A stretch of DNA of 64,000 bases from positions 1 to 64,000 of the forward strand of contig CALHBF010000014.1 in the NCBI GenBank assembly GCA_937931205.1, read 5' to 3'. Position 1 is the stretch's first letter; each line of letters begins with the position of its first letter. Shown here piece after piece: positions 36,341 to 46,093 of the stretch. The notes beneath the pieces were generated by a model that worked only from the letters and a program-made list of their open reading frames with translations, did no database searches and was not told where the DNA came from. Position numbers and translations under genes: made by a program. This DNA is from an uncultured Bacteriovoracaceae bacterium. GTDB taxonomy: Bacteria > Bdellovibrionota > Bacteriovoracia > Bacteriovoracales > Bacteriovoracaceae.

Positions 36341-36466
36341 ATGAGAGGTTTCATTTATGAGGTAATAATTATGCTAATTGTTGAGACCATAGGAATCATT
36401 TGGTTCTTTGCGAGACCCATCGTTTATCTTAATTGTATTTGGGTTGTAATGAGAACCAATAAATAA
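36341..36466 (+). CDS. Possible small membrane peptide (41 aa)
   Basis: Frame from ATG 36341, or ATG 36371 with GAGGTAATAATT upstream (31 aa). It has one hydrophobic segment (LIVETIGIIWFFARPIVYL) and a basic end. No homology recognised. It lies between the regulator and the copper ATPase, in a 600-base stretch without larger genes. Weak evidence. Confidence 0.25.
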   Translation: MRGFIYEVIIMLIVETIGIIWFFARPIVYLNCIWVVMRTNK

Positions 36467-36479
36467 AGAAATAAGTGCG

Positions 36480-36587
36480 ATGTCTTGGGATATTCTGTTT
36501 TTAGTAGTACCATCTCTCGTTTTATTTATTGTTCTGCCATTGCTTCTTGATAGAGGTTTTAGTTTTGCATTGTCCTTAGGGACTTAG
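36480..36587 (+). CDS. Possible small membrane peptide (35 aa)
   Basis: MSWDILFLVVPSLVLFIVLP plus a short tail; a single transmembrane helix. It follows the previous candidate by 13 bases. The ribosome site is weak. The stretch 36588-36940 otherwise holds only the reverse-strand peptide below and an AT-rich leader. Confidence 0.25.
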   Translation: MSWDILFLVVPSLVLFIVLPLLLDRGFSFALSLGT

Positions 36588-36686
36588 CACCATTGTTATG
36601 TGTCTAGCATATGGGATCACCTTAAAAATAATGGCATGATCTATCTAATTTCACGGATGATAGGTTCATTTATTGTGGTTTGATCG

Positions 36687-36761
36687 TCATCGATACACTT
36701 TATCTGAAGCCAACCCCATAGAAGCTGTTATAATTAAAATAACATATGCAAGTATCTTCAT
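36687..36761 (-). CDS. Possible 24-aa secreted peptide
   Basis: MKILAYVILIITASMGLASD plus KVYR and stop: a lysine start, a hydrophobic core and an LAS-D cleavage-like site. TGGAG lies at good distance upstream. It equals the candidate at 35141 in length and layout. Unproved. Confidence 0.35.
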   Translation of the reverse strand: MKILAYVILIITASMGLASDKVYR

Positions 36762-36940
36762 GTGAACTCCATTTTTTAAGGAAAAGTATATAACTTACTT
36801 ATAGACGAAATGATCATTGAGGTTGTGACATGATAAATAATATTTTTACTTTCTAGATGATATTTAAATATTAAGTAGATCAATCATTCCATAATGACTA
36901 GATTTGTATGTGTATATTTATTTTATAAAGGAATTTTTAT

Positions 36941-39133
36941 ATGGATCATAAACATCATCATTCTCATCACCATCATAACGTAAGGAGTGAATCTACTTCT
37001 GAAAATATATCTCCTGATGCTTTTTTTATATGTCCAATGCATCCTGAAGTTAGACAAAAAGGACCTGGTAGCTGTCCGATCTGTGGGATGGCCCTTGAAC
37101 CTGAAAAGATAACTCTTGACCAGGAAGATAACAGTGAGTTGCTAGACTTTACTTTTAGATTTAAAATATCATTGTTTCTTTCATTACCACTTTTTTTTCT
37201 TGCGATGTCTGATCTGATTCCTGGTCAGCCAGTTCAAAATAACTTTTCTCCAACTGTTTTAGTCTTTATCCAGTTTGTACTCGCAACCCCTGTAATCCTC
37301 TGGGCAGGATTTCCAATTCTCCATAGAGGTTGGGTTTCTCTTAAAACTTTGAATTTGAATATGTTTACACTCATTGCCTTGGGAACAATGGCCGCTTATG
37401 TTTACAGCTTAGTGGCAACTTTCTTTCCTGGGCTTTTTCCAGAAAACTTCAAAATGCATGGGGGGATGGTTGGAGTTTATTATGAAGCTGCCGCTGTCAT
37501 TATTACTCTAGTCTTACTTGGGCAGGTTTTAGAACTTCGGGCCCGACATAAAACAGGTAATGCTATTAAGGCCCTTCTCCAGTTAGCTCCAAAAGAAGCC
37601 AGAAAAATTAATGATGATGGGTCAGAAGTTGAGGTCTTGATAACTGACATTAAGGTTGGGGATAAGTTAAGAGTTCGGCCAGGGGAAAAAGTACCTGTCG
37701 ATGGTCTTGTGCTTGAAGGAAGAAGTGTCATTGATGAATCAATGATTACAGGTGAACCGGTGCCGGTTGAAAAGATTCAAGGTGATAAAGTTACTGGGGC
37801 CACTGTAAATGGTGCTGGAGGTTTTATTATGGAAGCAACAAGAGTAGGGGCCGATACTCTCTTATCTCAAATTGTTGAGATGGTATCTCAAGCGCAGAGA
37901 AGCCGTGCACCTATTCAAAAGCTAGCAGATACTTTTTCTAAATATTTTGTTCCGATAGTCGTTGTGGTTTCTATGATCACCGCAGTTGTTTGGTTCTATT
38001 TAGGACCAGACCCAGCCTTTACTTTTGCCCTAGTAAATATGGTCTCAGTACTAATTATTGCATGTCCTTGTGCTGTTGGATTGGCAACCCCTATGTCCAT
38101 TATGGTTGGAACAGGAAAGGGAGCAACTCACGGTGTTCTTATTAAAGATGCTGCTGCATTAGAGGCCATGGGAGAAATTAATGCTCTCATGGTGGATAAA
38201 ACTGGAACTCTTACAATTGGTCGTCCTCAACTTACTGAAGTCATCGTTGAAGGTGAATTTAAAGAAAATGAAATGCTTGAGATGGTGGCTTCCCTTGAAA
38301 AAGCGAGTGAGCATCCTTTAGCTGAATCTATTGTAAGAGGAGCGCAAGAAAGAGGTATAAAACTTAAAGATGCCCAAAACTTTGAAACTATAACTGGCAT
38401 GGGCGTGAAAGGAGTTATTAATGGAAATGTCGTTCTTGTAGGGAATAAAAAATTACTTTCTACAAATGGAGTTAATCCAGAATTACTTTCCCAGATAGCT
38501 AAAACAATTCAAGTCGAAGGTGGCGGCGCCATGCTTGTGGCCATAAATGGTAAACCGGCCGGAGTGATCGGAGTAAGAGATCCTATTAAAGAAACTTCCA
38601 AAGAAGCAATTGAGTATTTCCATAAAAGAGGCATCAAAGTCATTATGGTTACAGGAGATAATCAGAGTACGGCCAATGCAGTTGCAAAGAAGCTGGGCAT
38701 AGATGAGGTAAGGGCCGAAGTTTTACCTGAAATGAAAGGAGAGATTGTTCGAAACTTACAATCACAAGGTCTTAAAGTTGCTATGGCGGGAGATGGAATC
38801 AATGATGCTCCGGCTCTCGCACAAGCGGAAGTGGGTATCGCAATGGGAACAGGCACTGATGTGGCCATGGAAAGTGCAGGCGTCACTTTAGTTAAAGGCG
38901 ACATTATGGGAATTGTAAGGGCCCATAGATTGAGTCAGGCCACGATGAGAAATATTAAGCAAAATCTCTTCTTTGCTTTCATTTACAATATCTTAGGTAT
39001 ACCTCTGGCAGCTGGTATTCTTTATCCTTCATTTGGTCTATTACTTAGTCCTATGTTTGCAAGTCTTGCCATGAGCTTAAGTTCGGTTTCCGTAATTGTT
39101 AACTCACTTAGATTAAATAAAGCAAAAATATAG
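36941..39133 (+). CDS. copA: Copper-type P1B ATPase (heavy-metal exporter)
   Basis: Inner-membrane pump of 730 residues. The N-terminus is His-rich ([13 protein letters not shown]), then a YHS/HMBD-like metal site ([20 protein letters not shown], residues 28-47). The transmembrane metal site is [13 protein letters not shown], the phosphorylation motif [11 protein letters not shown], the ATP site [13 protein letters not shown] and the hinge [18 protein letters not shown] and the N-terminal domain point to Cu(I)/Ag(I). No CxxC-type HMA domain. It is the first gene of the damaged metal locus, followed by a terminator and then a TolC fragment. AAAGGAA ribosome site. Confidence 0.93.
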   Translation: MDHKHHHSHHHHNVRSESTSENISPDAFFICPMHPEVRQKGPGSCPICGMALEPEKITLDQEDNSELLDFTFRFKISLFLSLPLFFLAMSDLIPGQPVQNNFSPTVLVFIQFVLATPVILWAGFPILHRGWVSLKTLNLNMFTLIALGTMAAYVYSLVATFFPGLFPENFKMHGGMVGVYYEAAAVIITLVLLGQVLELRARHKTGNAIKALLQLAPKEARKINDDGSEVEVLITDIKVGDKLRVRPGEKVPVDGLVLEGRSVIDESMITGEPVPVEKIQGDKVTGATVNGAGGFIMEATRVGADTLLSQIVEMVSQAQRSRAPIQKLADTFSKYFVPIVVVVSMITAVVWFYLGPDPAFTFALVNMVSVLIIACPCAVGLATPMSIMVGTGKGATHGVLIKDAAALEAMGEINALMVDKTGTLTIGRPQLTEVIVEGEFKENEMLEMVASLEKASEHPLAESIVRGAQERGIKLKDAQNFETITGMGVKGVINGNVVLVGNKKLLSTNGVNPELLSQIAKTIQVEGGGAMLVAINGKPAGVIGVRDPIKETSKEAIEYFHKRGIKVIMVTGDNQSTANAVAKKLGIDEVRAEVLPEMKGEIVRNLQSQGLKVAMAGDGINDAPALAQAEVGIAMGTGTDVAMESAGVTLVKGDIMGIVRAHRLSQATMRNIKQNLFFAFIYNILGIPLAAGILYPSFGLLLSPMFASLAMSLSSVSVIVNSLRLNKAKI

Positions 39134-39164
39134 CTGGATTAATATTTTTTAACTTCTTCACAGA

Positions 39165-39197
39165 TTGACCTTCCTTTATTAGGAAGGTCAACTTTTT
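39165..39197 (+). terminator. Terminator of the copper ATPase gene
   Basis: A perfect 11-bp stem TTGACCTTCCT/AGGAAGGTCAA with a 5-base loop, followed by CTTTTT. Confidence 0.8.
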
Positions 39198-39264
39198 AAA
39201 TTAAATCTACCTGTCACAAACAATGCATTATCAGCGTTATTAAGGTGTAAATTGGAGAAAGTTT

Positions 39265-39711
39265 ATGGGGATTAAATCTCTAGTCATCTTAGGGGTATTG
39301 TTTTCTAACTTATGTTACGCAGATCTTTTAACCCCCGAGATGGTTTTAAGTGAAGCCTATAAAAGTAACCCCGCCTTGGCAGCAGTGAAGGCCACTGCTG
39401 ATGCAGAAAAAGAACTTATAAGTTCTGAATACTCTCTATCAAGCCCTCGATTAGGTTTTATGAGAGAAACTGATATGAGTTTTATGCAGATGGAAGATGG
39501 CCCAATGAAAACATGGTCCATTTCACAGGAGTTCTTATTTCCGACCAAGTATTTTTCAAGAGGAAGTATTCAAGAGGCCAAAGCAAAAAGATCCCTTCAT
39601 GAACTGAGATATAAAAAACTTCAGATTAGAGCAGAAAGTCTGTCCACGTATTTTAAACCCAAATCCGTCCATAAGACCTCAAGACCAATTCTCCTGACGT
39701 TTCCGTCATAA
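39265..39711 (+). pseudogene. TolC-family outer-membrane efflux protein, 5' fragment
   Basis: Begins as a normal outer-membrane factor: signal peptide (ILGVLFSNLCYA), then LLTPEMVLSEAYKSNPALAAVKA and a helical region (SIQEAKAKRSLHELRYKKLQIRAESLSTYF). From about base 39655 the sequence changes character (KPKSVHKTSRPILLTFPS) and stops after 148 residues; intact proteins have 400-450. The break coincides with the edge of the IS1380-like element. Would have been the outer partner of the CusA-like pump whose 3' fragment is at 51790-52218, on the same strand. Confidence 0.8.
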
Positions 39712-41045
39712 AAAATCCCAAACCCGTTTCGATCACAGGCCTGCTATGGCAAAAATCATTCCGTCTCTCCTCCTATCACCACACTTTTTTATCTCGCGAG
39801 TCAGTGATCACCCACAAAGAGATGTTTTTAGGCACAGCTCTGCCTCGACGGGGATATTTCAGACTGAGTAAGCACGTTTTTTTATTCAGTTGTCAAAGAA
39901 CTAAAGATGATGTGTTGCCACGTTGGTGGTTCTCATCAGTCGGGCTTCGCCCTTAAAAAAAGTGTTACTTAGTATCATCATTAGTCGTAGCACCTCCCTT
40001 TCTACATGGTTCATCATTCTTAATTCGGTTGATCTTGCATGCTTAATTACTTCGCAAGCTTTGATCACTATTTTCTTTCTAACTGTTTGTGAAAAACAAC
40101 CATCCTTTGAGATAGTAAATGAGGCGAGTCTCATGAGATTGTAAGCAATAATTCCCATTAATCCCCAGACATGATTTGCCTTAAGCGACTGGCAAGGGAA
40201 GTGATGGAAGTCCATTCCGTTTTTGAGATCTTTAATATTGTTTTCTACTTGAGCGCGCTTTCGATAAAATTGAATAATCTTCTCATTAGTCATCTCAGAA
40301 TTGCTCATATTCGTTACAATCGCGTAGTAGTGATAAGGATGATTATCTCCGGCCTTGATCTCTTTCTTTTTTGTTCGTATAAAAATAACTCTGAGAAAAG
40401 ACCTTCCCATAGAGAGGTCCTTCTTAGGATAAATGATGTCTCCAATCGGGCATTTTTTAGAATCAAAGAATTTGATAGTTGTATCTCTCCAGGTGATTTT
40501 ATTTCCATCATCTCGACCGCACCAACAGACGAATGGGCGGCGCCATTTCTGAGAGCGAATCCGTAACAAAGACCCTTATCATCGAAGAGATTTTGAGAGC
40601 TAAGTCCTTCAATGTTTTTATAACTCCATTCCACTCCTTCCATCTTTTTTCCATACTGTTGATGAATCGTTCCATCCATTCTGAATGTAATTTTATAGAG
40701 ATTGGGATCAAGCCAAAGACGAAGTTTTAGAGCAAGACTGGGAAGTGGATCGTTAGCAAGTTCGTCTAAGTCATCAAGGCATTCGGCTCCGGCAAAACAA
40801 AGGCCATGATACCTGAATAAAGCTTCTGAAAGCTTGTTAAACCCTTTTCAGGCTGCTTTTAGGGCAAGTGTCGACCAATCATAGACTGGATTTCGAACTT
40901 TGAAATAAGGTTCGAAAACAAATGTAACCCAGAGTAAGAAGAAGGGGACTTGGCATTACCAGTAATTTTGATAGATAGTTTTTTCATAAAAAAGCAGAAT
41001 TCCTTTTCAATGATTGAGTTTGAGGTGAAAAATCTTTGAAGGAAA
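39655..41045 (-). mobile_element. Degenerate IS1380-family insertion sequence
   Basis: Approximate limits. It contains a broken transposase on the minus strand and, at 39655-39900, 245 bases of non-coding sequence with higher GC than its surroundings. The left edge truncates the TolC gene and the right edge abuts a pRiA4b-like fragment, so the element does not sit within one gene. I could not identify terminal inverted repeats or a target duplication by eye. Confidence 0.65.
39901..40987 (-). pseudogene. IS1380-type transposase, frameshifted and internally deleted
   Basis: The N-terminus MKKLSIKITGNAKSPSSYSG (40987 downward), the segment AGAECLDDLDELANDPL near 40780, FRMDGTIHQQYGKKMEGVEW near 40680, and FYRKRAQVENNIKDLKNGMD near 40250 are collinear pieces of an IS1380/DDE_Tnp_1 transposase. 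They lie in different frames and are separated by stops. About 360 codon-equivalents remain of a usual 430 or so. The NxxKxGxD-type C-terminal motif containing the last catalytic Glu (QVENNIKDLK) is present. It cannot make active transposase. Confidence 0.8.
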
Positions 41046-41049
41046 AAAG

Positions 41050-41336
41050 TCTTCAAGGTTAAACTGCCTATAAAGGAATCCCTTTTTGATCTCCATGCCC
41101 AGATACTTTCAAAAAATAACTGGCAACCGGAGCATTATTTTTCTTTTTTTATGAGTGATAAATTCTGGGATGACGAAAATGAATATGCAGGAAGTCCATT
41201 TAGCGTAGGTAAGTCTAAAATTCAATTGGAAAAGCTTATTTTAAAGGAAGGAGACACGTTTTTGTACCTTTACGATTATGGAGATGAGCACCGTTTTAAA
41301 ATCTCAGTTTTAAGTATTACCTCAAATATTGCATGA
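41050..41336 (+). pseudogene. pRiA4b ORF-3-like protein fragment
   Basis: The plus-strand frame reads VFKVKLPIKESLFDLHAQIL, NNWQPEHYFSFF and FLYLYDYGDEHRFKISVLSI. These are signatures of the pRiA4b ORF-3-like domain, a family common on plasmids and mobile DNA. The frame has no start codon before ATG 41151, and its N-terminus meets the IS edge. The C-terminus ends early (ITSNIA, stop). Function of the family is unknown. Suggests plasmid-derived DNA in the island. Confidence 0.65.
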
Positions 41337-41440
41337 CACATGGCCGTAGATGCAGGGCCGGATAATGATACATTTAGGTGGGAGTGATTTTTCTCAGAAT
41401 TGAGAGTGATAAGACCTCATGCTGGTTAGCGAAGGATTAA

Positions 41441-42112
41441 CGACATATCATTCGAGTTGATCGAAGAGCTGTTTCCATTCAGGCCATTCCTTATATCTTA
41501 ATTGTAATTGCATATGGTGTAATGACCTTGCCTTCAGGACAAAGAGGATTACAAGTTAGAGATGGATGGGTTTTATTATTGCTTTACATAATTTTTCTGA
41601 TTCATGCGATTTTAAGAGGAAGAACAGAAAAGGAGAGAGGTAGTTGGAATAGAAGAGAAGTAATAATGGCCATGATTGGAGTAGGTGGATTAGCTGGAGG
41701 AGCTTTCCTTACCGTGAAATCTACAGAAAATATCGTTCAATACTTTAAGATCTCTGATATAGTTGGCGGTCTTTTTATTACTGCACCTATGACTGCATTA
41801 CCTAAAGTCTTTGCAACTTGGAGTATAACCAGAAGCGGTCAGATTTCTTCAGGTATAACAAGTGTTATCAGTGATCACGCTGCAACTATGAGCATTGCTA
41901 TGTTTCCTCTCGCTCTAGTAGGTGTTCAAATAAGTGACTTTAAATTATTCGCAAATAATTTATTCTTTGTCTTTCTTGTTCCTGTTCTCTATGCCCTGTT
42001 TATACATTTTGGGAATAGAAACAGTGAACATGTTTTTTTAAGATCACAAGTGATTGCCCTTGGGTCTCTATTGCCAGTGTATGTGATCTACATGATTTAC
42101 TTTGTCATTTAA
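41441..42112 (+). pseudogene. CaCA-family sodium/calcium antiporter, C-terminal half
   Basis: The open frame runs from 41441 with the first Met at 41522, and encodes the second half of a cation:cation exchanger. Visible are hydrophobic helices (GWVLLLLYIIFLIHAIL, VIMAMIGVGGLAGGAFLTV), the alpha-2 repeat (GGLFITAPMTALPKVFATWSI, with SGITSVISDHAATMSI) and the terminal helices. The first alpha repeat is missing; intact proteins have 320-370 residues. A single repeat is unlikely to transport, so I treat it as a remnant, though it could be expressed from ATG 41522 (196 aa). Confidence 0.7.
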
Positions 42113-42191
42113 TCTAATGAATATGGTGAAAGTATGTTAGTCATTTCTAACATTGATAAAAAAAACTTCATCTAAAAGTGTCTGGTACAAT

Positions 42192-42209
42192 TGATAAGAA
42201 TGATTATCA
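42192..42209. promoter_or_regulatory. Fur-box-like palindrome
   Basis: TGATAA, six bases, TTATCA; overlapping it, AATGATT...AATCATT. This resembles the GATAATGATAATCATTATC Fur consensus. It lies 384 bases before the glutaminase-like gene, so the target is uncertain. The rest of 42113-42592 holds no gene I can support. Confidence 0.3.
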
Positions 42210-42592
42210 GAAAATCATTCTCAGTCTTAGAATATGAAATTGAAAAGAATAGTGAATTTAACCTTCTTCTTTAATTCGAAGAGGCTCAAAATTTGCCCTA
42301 TGGGAGGACTTAAGTCTAATGCATGGGAGTTGAATTATGAGTAAAAGCACGAACAATGGAAAAGTGATTTTATAAATAAACCCTGAGCACTTCATCAAGA
42401 ATTCTAACCTGACCGATTCACTCGGGACTTAAGTCGTCAATCTCATCAACATAATCTTTCTGGAGAAAGATTATTTAGCAAATTATTTAGTTTTGATGCT
42501 CCTCTAGTTATTTCTTAAGGCAAATTCAGTAGACGATTAAACTTGGTCAACAAATCATATGAACTGTTTCGCTTTATCAATGGAGGGTTTAT

Positions 42593-43453
42593 ATGCGATT
42601 GAGTTGGCTTTTAGTCTTTTTTTTATTCATACCTAAGTCGATATTTGCTTTCACGGAAATCACTACACAAATTCATGAGGTAGACATAGGTACCCAACCA
42701 GGGGACGATGTACTGGTCCTTTTGAAAACGGGAGATGTAGCACGATTAAATGTCTCTGAACTAGATAAAATTGAGGAGCTTCAATCGTATGCATTTTATG
42801 GAGGATGGTTCACTTTTTCTTTGGATGAAAAACGCTTTATTAAAAGAATTTTTTCAGCAGCGGCTCCTGTTGCTACCATTGAAGAAAAGCAATCCTTTTA
42901 TGACTTTAATTACACTCCTACAACTGTAGAAAGTATGGACGTTGCAGCGGGGTATATAAAAGAAGCTAGGTCAAGAGTTGAGCGTGAAGGCACTACTCAG
43001 TGCTTTAACAGAGCAATGGTTTGGTCTTATGATTGGTGGAAAAAACATTCACTCCGTTCCATGAAAATGTTTATCTTTTGGCCAAAAGAGTACATTCGCA
43101 AATATAGCTTCAAGTGGTGGTTTCATGTTACCCCCTATGTCCATGTGATGGATACAGACGGCGTAGTCAAAGAAAGAGCTCTTGATGTGAAATGGATTAA
43201 CCGCCCTTATCCTATGCAGGATTGGGCAGATTTTCATTCTACAAAAGATGTAAAGTGTAGAGTGGTTGAGAATTATTCAGACTATGCTAATAATCCATTT
43301 TTCACTGACCGTTGCTATTTTATGCGCGCCAATATGTATACATGGCAACCAGCGGATCTTGAAATGAATGAAGCTTGGGGCTACAGCAAAGATGCATTCA
43401 ATATGGATGAAGTAAGAGCTGCATTTCTTGAAGCATTCAATGTTAATCTTTAA
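42593..43453 (+). CDS. Secreted protein-glutaminase family enzyme (paralogue 1)
   Basis: Exported protein of 286 residues of the protein-glutamine deamidase family (Gln_deamidase_2; Chryseobacterium protein-glutaminase type), which turns protein-bound Gln into Glu. Signal peptide 1-19; residues 20-115 are a pro-region with the pattern HEVDIGTQPGDDVLVLLKTG shared with paralogue 4. The catalytic domain has Cys137 in TQCFNRAMVWSYDWW, His178 in FKWWFHVTPYVHV and Asp198 in KERALDVKW. RCYFMRANMYTWQPADLE is the conserved later block. The usual RAH after the Cys is RAM here, a non-catalytic position. The following lipoprotein gene is 12 bases away, so they are an operon. Substrates, possibly prey proteins, are not known. 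Confidence 0.87.
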   Translation: MRLSWLLVFFLFIPKSIFAFTEITTQIHEVDIGTQPGDDVLVLLKTGDVARLNVSELDKIEELQSYAFYGGWFTFSLDEKRFIKRIFSAAAPVATIEEKQSFYDFNYTPTTVESMDVAAGYIKEARSRVEREGTTQCFNRAMVWSYDWWKKHSLRSMKMFIFWPKEYIRKYSFKWWFHVTPYVHVMDTDGVVKERALDVKWINRPYPMQDWADFHSTKDVKCRVVENYSDYANNPFFTDRCYFMRANMYTWQPADLEMNEAWGYSKDAFNMDEVRAAFLEAFNVNL

Positions 43454-43465
43454 TTGGAGAAAATT

Positions 43466-44533
43466 GTGAAAATTTATAGAATGAGTGGTCTTATTTGTGT
43501 TTTTATTGCAACACTTTTAACCTCGTGCGGTGGAGGAGATTCATCTTCAGGAGATTCATCTTCAGAAGATGAATCTCCTCACAGAGAATTAGAAGAAACA
43601 GATATTGAAGCTCAGAGAGCTGCTATCGATGGAGAAAATATTCAAGGTAGGTTTCTTGCAAACTTTACTACACTCAATCCCCAAGTCGTTGGCACGATAC
43701 CCGGTTCAGCTCAATTTATAAGAGAAGATAATAAGCTTTCTGCATTTGTGAGACTTTTTGCAGGGAGTCCTTCAATCGCACACTTTCAGAACGTTCATAT
43801 GGGAACACGGTGCCCTACTATTGAAGATGACACAAATGGTGATGGATATCTTGATATTGTGGAAACTCTTAAAGTTGTTGGGCCAATTATCATACCTTTG
43901 GACTGGGATATAGGTTCGCAATTGTCTGCCAATCGAAGCTGGCCTAAAGCTTTTCCAAATGGAAGCTACGAATACATGAAAGTAACAAGGTTTGATCGAT
44001 TCTGGGATGATCTTAAAAGTGAAGACAGAAATCCTGATGACAATATTGTAAAGTTAGGTCCTGATGAAGGTTTAGACTTTAGTGGCAAAGTAGTCATAAT
44101 CCAAGGCGTAGATGAAAGCAAAGCGCTACCAGAAACAGTTGCTGGATATAGTCGCTGGACAAATTTTCAAACACTTCCAATTGCTTGTGGTATTTTTCGT
44201 CCTTATACTGATGACCCAGGAGTAGTTTATGAAGAAGGAATTCCTGGTCCAATTGCCCCAGTAATTGAAGGGCAGGATCGTCCAGCACCTCCTGGAGCAG
44301 GTGAAAATCCAGGTACAGGGGAGGTCATTACAGGTGGTCCTTCCAATGATGCTGGGTCTAATGATTCATCATCAGATAATAGTGAAGAAAATGAATCTCC
44401 ATATCCAGAGACAGAAGAGCCTACAAATCCTAGAGTTCCCGGAACTGATTCTTCTACTACTCCGGAGTCAACAGCAGAACCTGAATCAAATTCAGATCTG
44501 AATGAAGAAATTGAAAATGAGGAAAGAGAATAA
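43466..44533 (+). CDS. Lipoprotein paired with the glutaminase (family A, 355 aa)
   Basis: Lipid-anchored envelope protein starting at GTG 43466 with TTGGAGA upstream; the lipobox is LLTSC (Cys22). A Ser/Asp linker follows, then a domain at about residues 55-255 with HMGTRCPTIEDDTNGDGYLDIVE, VVGPIIIPLDWDI and GKVVIIQGVDESK. The same blocks occur in the lipoprotein at 50782 (HLGTRCPSLSDDSNGDGFID). The DxNGDGxxD loop resembles a calcium-binding EF-hand loop. The C-terminal 100 residues are acidic and Pro/Ser-rich, probably disordered, and lacking in the other copy. Family unknown to me. Cotranscribed with the deamidase, so partner, receptor or immunity roles are possible but unproved. Confidence 0.75.
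   Translation: MKIYRMSGLICVFIATLLTSCGGGDSSSGDSSSEDESPHRELEETDIEAQRAAIDGENIQGRFLANFTTLNPQVVGTIPGSAQFIREDNKLSAFVRLFAGSPSIAHFQNVHMGTRCPTIEDDTNGDGYLDIVETLKVVGPIIIPLDWDIGSQLSANRSWPKAFPNGSYEYMKVTRFDRFWDDLKSEDRNPDDNIVKLGPDEGLDFSGKVVIIQGVDESKALPETVAGYSRWTNFQTLPIACGIFRPYTDDPGVVYEEGIPGPIAPVIEGQDRPAPPGAGENPGTGEVITGGPSNDAGSNDSSSDNSEENESPYPETEEPTNPRVPGTDSSTTPESTAEPESNSDLNEEIENEERE
43534..43579 (+). repeat. Tandem 15-mer followed by its inverted copy
   Basis: AGGAGATTCATCTTC occurs at 43534-43548 and again at 43549-43563; after one A comes its reverse complement (43565-43579). The result is a 15-bp perfect hairpin in the mRNA inside the lipoprotein linker coding region. Confidence 0.8.
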
Positions 44534-44551
44534 CTATTTACATTCAACGAG

Positions 44552-44583
44552 ACCGAGGCTTAGCTTTTCAAGCCTCGGTTTTA
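44552..44583 (+). terminator. Terminator of the glutaminase-lipoprotein operon
   Basis: ACCGAGGCTT and AAGCCTCGGT form a 10-bp stem followed by TTTTA. Confidence 0.8.
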
Positions 44584-44595
44584 GTTTAATTTATG

Positions 44596-45825
44596 TTATA
44601 TGATCCCAAATTCTACGAGATCATCCAAAGTCATGGGTGACTGTTTATCATTGATTTCTAGAACGTAAAGAACACCCTTGACCTTCGTTTCATTCTGATA
44701 AGAAGGAGTAAGTTCCATTGCCATCATGATACTATCTAAGAGATCTCTTTGATCCTTATAAGTAATTTCTCCGTATGTATTTTCTCTTTGAGATATACAT
44801 CCTAAAGTTCTTCTGAAGGGAAAGTAGGTTGTAGTAGGGTTAGTATTGAGTTTTCCGCTACCGTGAATTCTGAAAAGATTTCTTCCAATATCTCGAGCAA
44901 CTACAGTTGAACTCCACCAGTTATGGTCCCTAGAACTTCTAGGCAAAAGAGATTTAATTAAAGTTTCATTACTAGATTTTGGAACGAAGTTAAGGATCAT
45001 CCGTCTGAATTTTCCATAAGAAAGTTGTTGATCAGCATACGGCATTACTGAATCGATAGTGAACACTCCAGAGGGAGTATTACCATTGCGTTGATAACTT
45101 GGAAAACCAGTCCTTGCCGAGGCTAGAGCTGGATTACTCCAAAGGCTTCCATCCTCCTTTCTGACTTCCATTCCATATATGTCTCTCATTACCATCAGAC
45201 AGGGGTAAAGTCTGTTTTGACGACAGAACATAAAAATTTTGACACTTTTGATGTACTCACCATTCATGTAGGTGCTAATATCAGGTGAATTGAAATACAA
45301 ATCAGTCACAATTTCTGGAACTACCTCTCTTTGGCTTTCTTTCATTTCAGCAATATCAAAATATGCTTCATGTTTTCGGGCCAGGTCAATAACATCCTGG
45401 AACCCACTCGTTAATAATAAGCTCTCATGTACGGCCAGAATATAAATGAGTCTTTTTTCTACAACTGTCTTTCGAAGTTCATTTATAAGATCATCGTGGA
45501 GTATAGTATCTAAAGATCTCATTTTTCCATACTTGATCTTTAAAATAGAAAGTCGAAGCCTTTCAATAACTCCAAAATAAAATGACTGAATATTGAAGAG
45601 ATTTTTAATCTTCTGAGGTGTTACACTCTCTTGAAGTGAGTCCCAGTAAGCATCTACCAAGAGAGACTGCTCAGAAGCTAAAAAAGGGATTTGAACATTT
45701 TGATGCTCATCCAAAACCTCAAATCCTTCCTTAAACTCGATATAGAGATTTTCTTCAAGTATTGCAGGGTCTTGAGCCTCTATTGAAGTTGAATAGAGGA
45801 TGAACAATGCCAAAATATATTTCAT
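44596..45825 (-). CDS. Secreted L,D-transpeptidase (YkuD)-like protein (409 aa)
   Basis: Exported protein with a signal peptide (residues 1-17, ending SIEA). A helical region of 190 residues precedes a YkuD-like domain: NGNTPSGVFTIDSVMP, then LFRIHGSGKLN and FRRTLGCISQREN. The HG and S/T-x-GC motifs are the catalytic signature; the usual Arg after GC(V/I) is replaced by Ser (GCIS). Such enzymes cross-link or modify peptidoglycan; in predators they remodel wall of self or prey. I chose ATG 45825, which starts the signal peptide; 45858 is an alternative. Stands alone between the first lipoprotein operon and paralogue 2. Confidence 0.78.
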   Translation of the reverse strand: MKYILALFILYSTSIEAQDPAILEENLYIEFKEGFEVLDEHQNVQIPFLASEQSLLVDAYWDSLQESVTPQKIKNLFNIQSFYFGVIERLRLSILKIKYGKMRSLDTILHDDLINELRKTVVEKRLIYILAVHESLLLTSGFQDVIDLARKHEAYFDIAEMKESQREVVPEIVTDLYFNSPDISTYMNGEYIKSVKIFMFCRQNRLYPCLMVMRDIYGMEVRKEDGSLWSNPALASARTGFPSYQRNGNTPSGVFTIDSVMPYADQQLSYGKFRRMILNFVPKSSNETLIKSLLPRSSRDHNWWSSTVVARDIGRNLFRIHGSGKLNTNPTTTYFPFRRTLGCISQRENTYGEITYKDQRDLLDSIMMAMELTPSYQNETKVKGVLYVLEINDKQSPMTLDDLVEFGII

Positions 45826-46093
45826 AAAGTACTCATCTTGATTTTTCAAGCTTAGCACTTCATGAACAGAGGGAACAGTTAGTTTTCATTTCGTTTAACA
45901 TTGTGCAAAATAAAGTAAGTGAAAAATTTGTCTATGTGCAGGGCACCGATTTGAAAACTAACAGTTACTCCTATTTTAAGTTGGTTTGTGGCCACAGTAG
46001 TCGCAGGTGGCAGCCTCTTTTTCCGTGAAGTTATAGGCTTCCCTCCATGTATACCTAAGTTTTCTACTTTCTCTAAGTCACTCCCAGTAAAAA

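Noticed and set aside
39655-41045. Intact insertion sequence with active transposase
   Set aside because: Stops and frame changes break the transposase into at least four pieces, and no terminal inverted repeats were found by eye.
41522-42112. Functional 196-aa half-exchanger
   Set aside because: CaCA exchangers need two alpha repeats; only one is encoded and the frame lies among other fragments, so a remnant is more likely, though half-size homodimers cannot be fully excluded.
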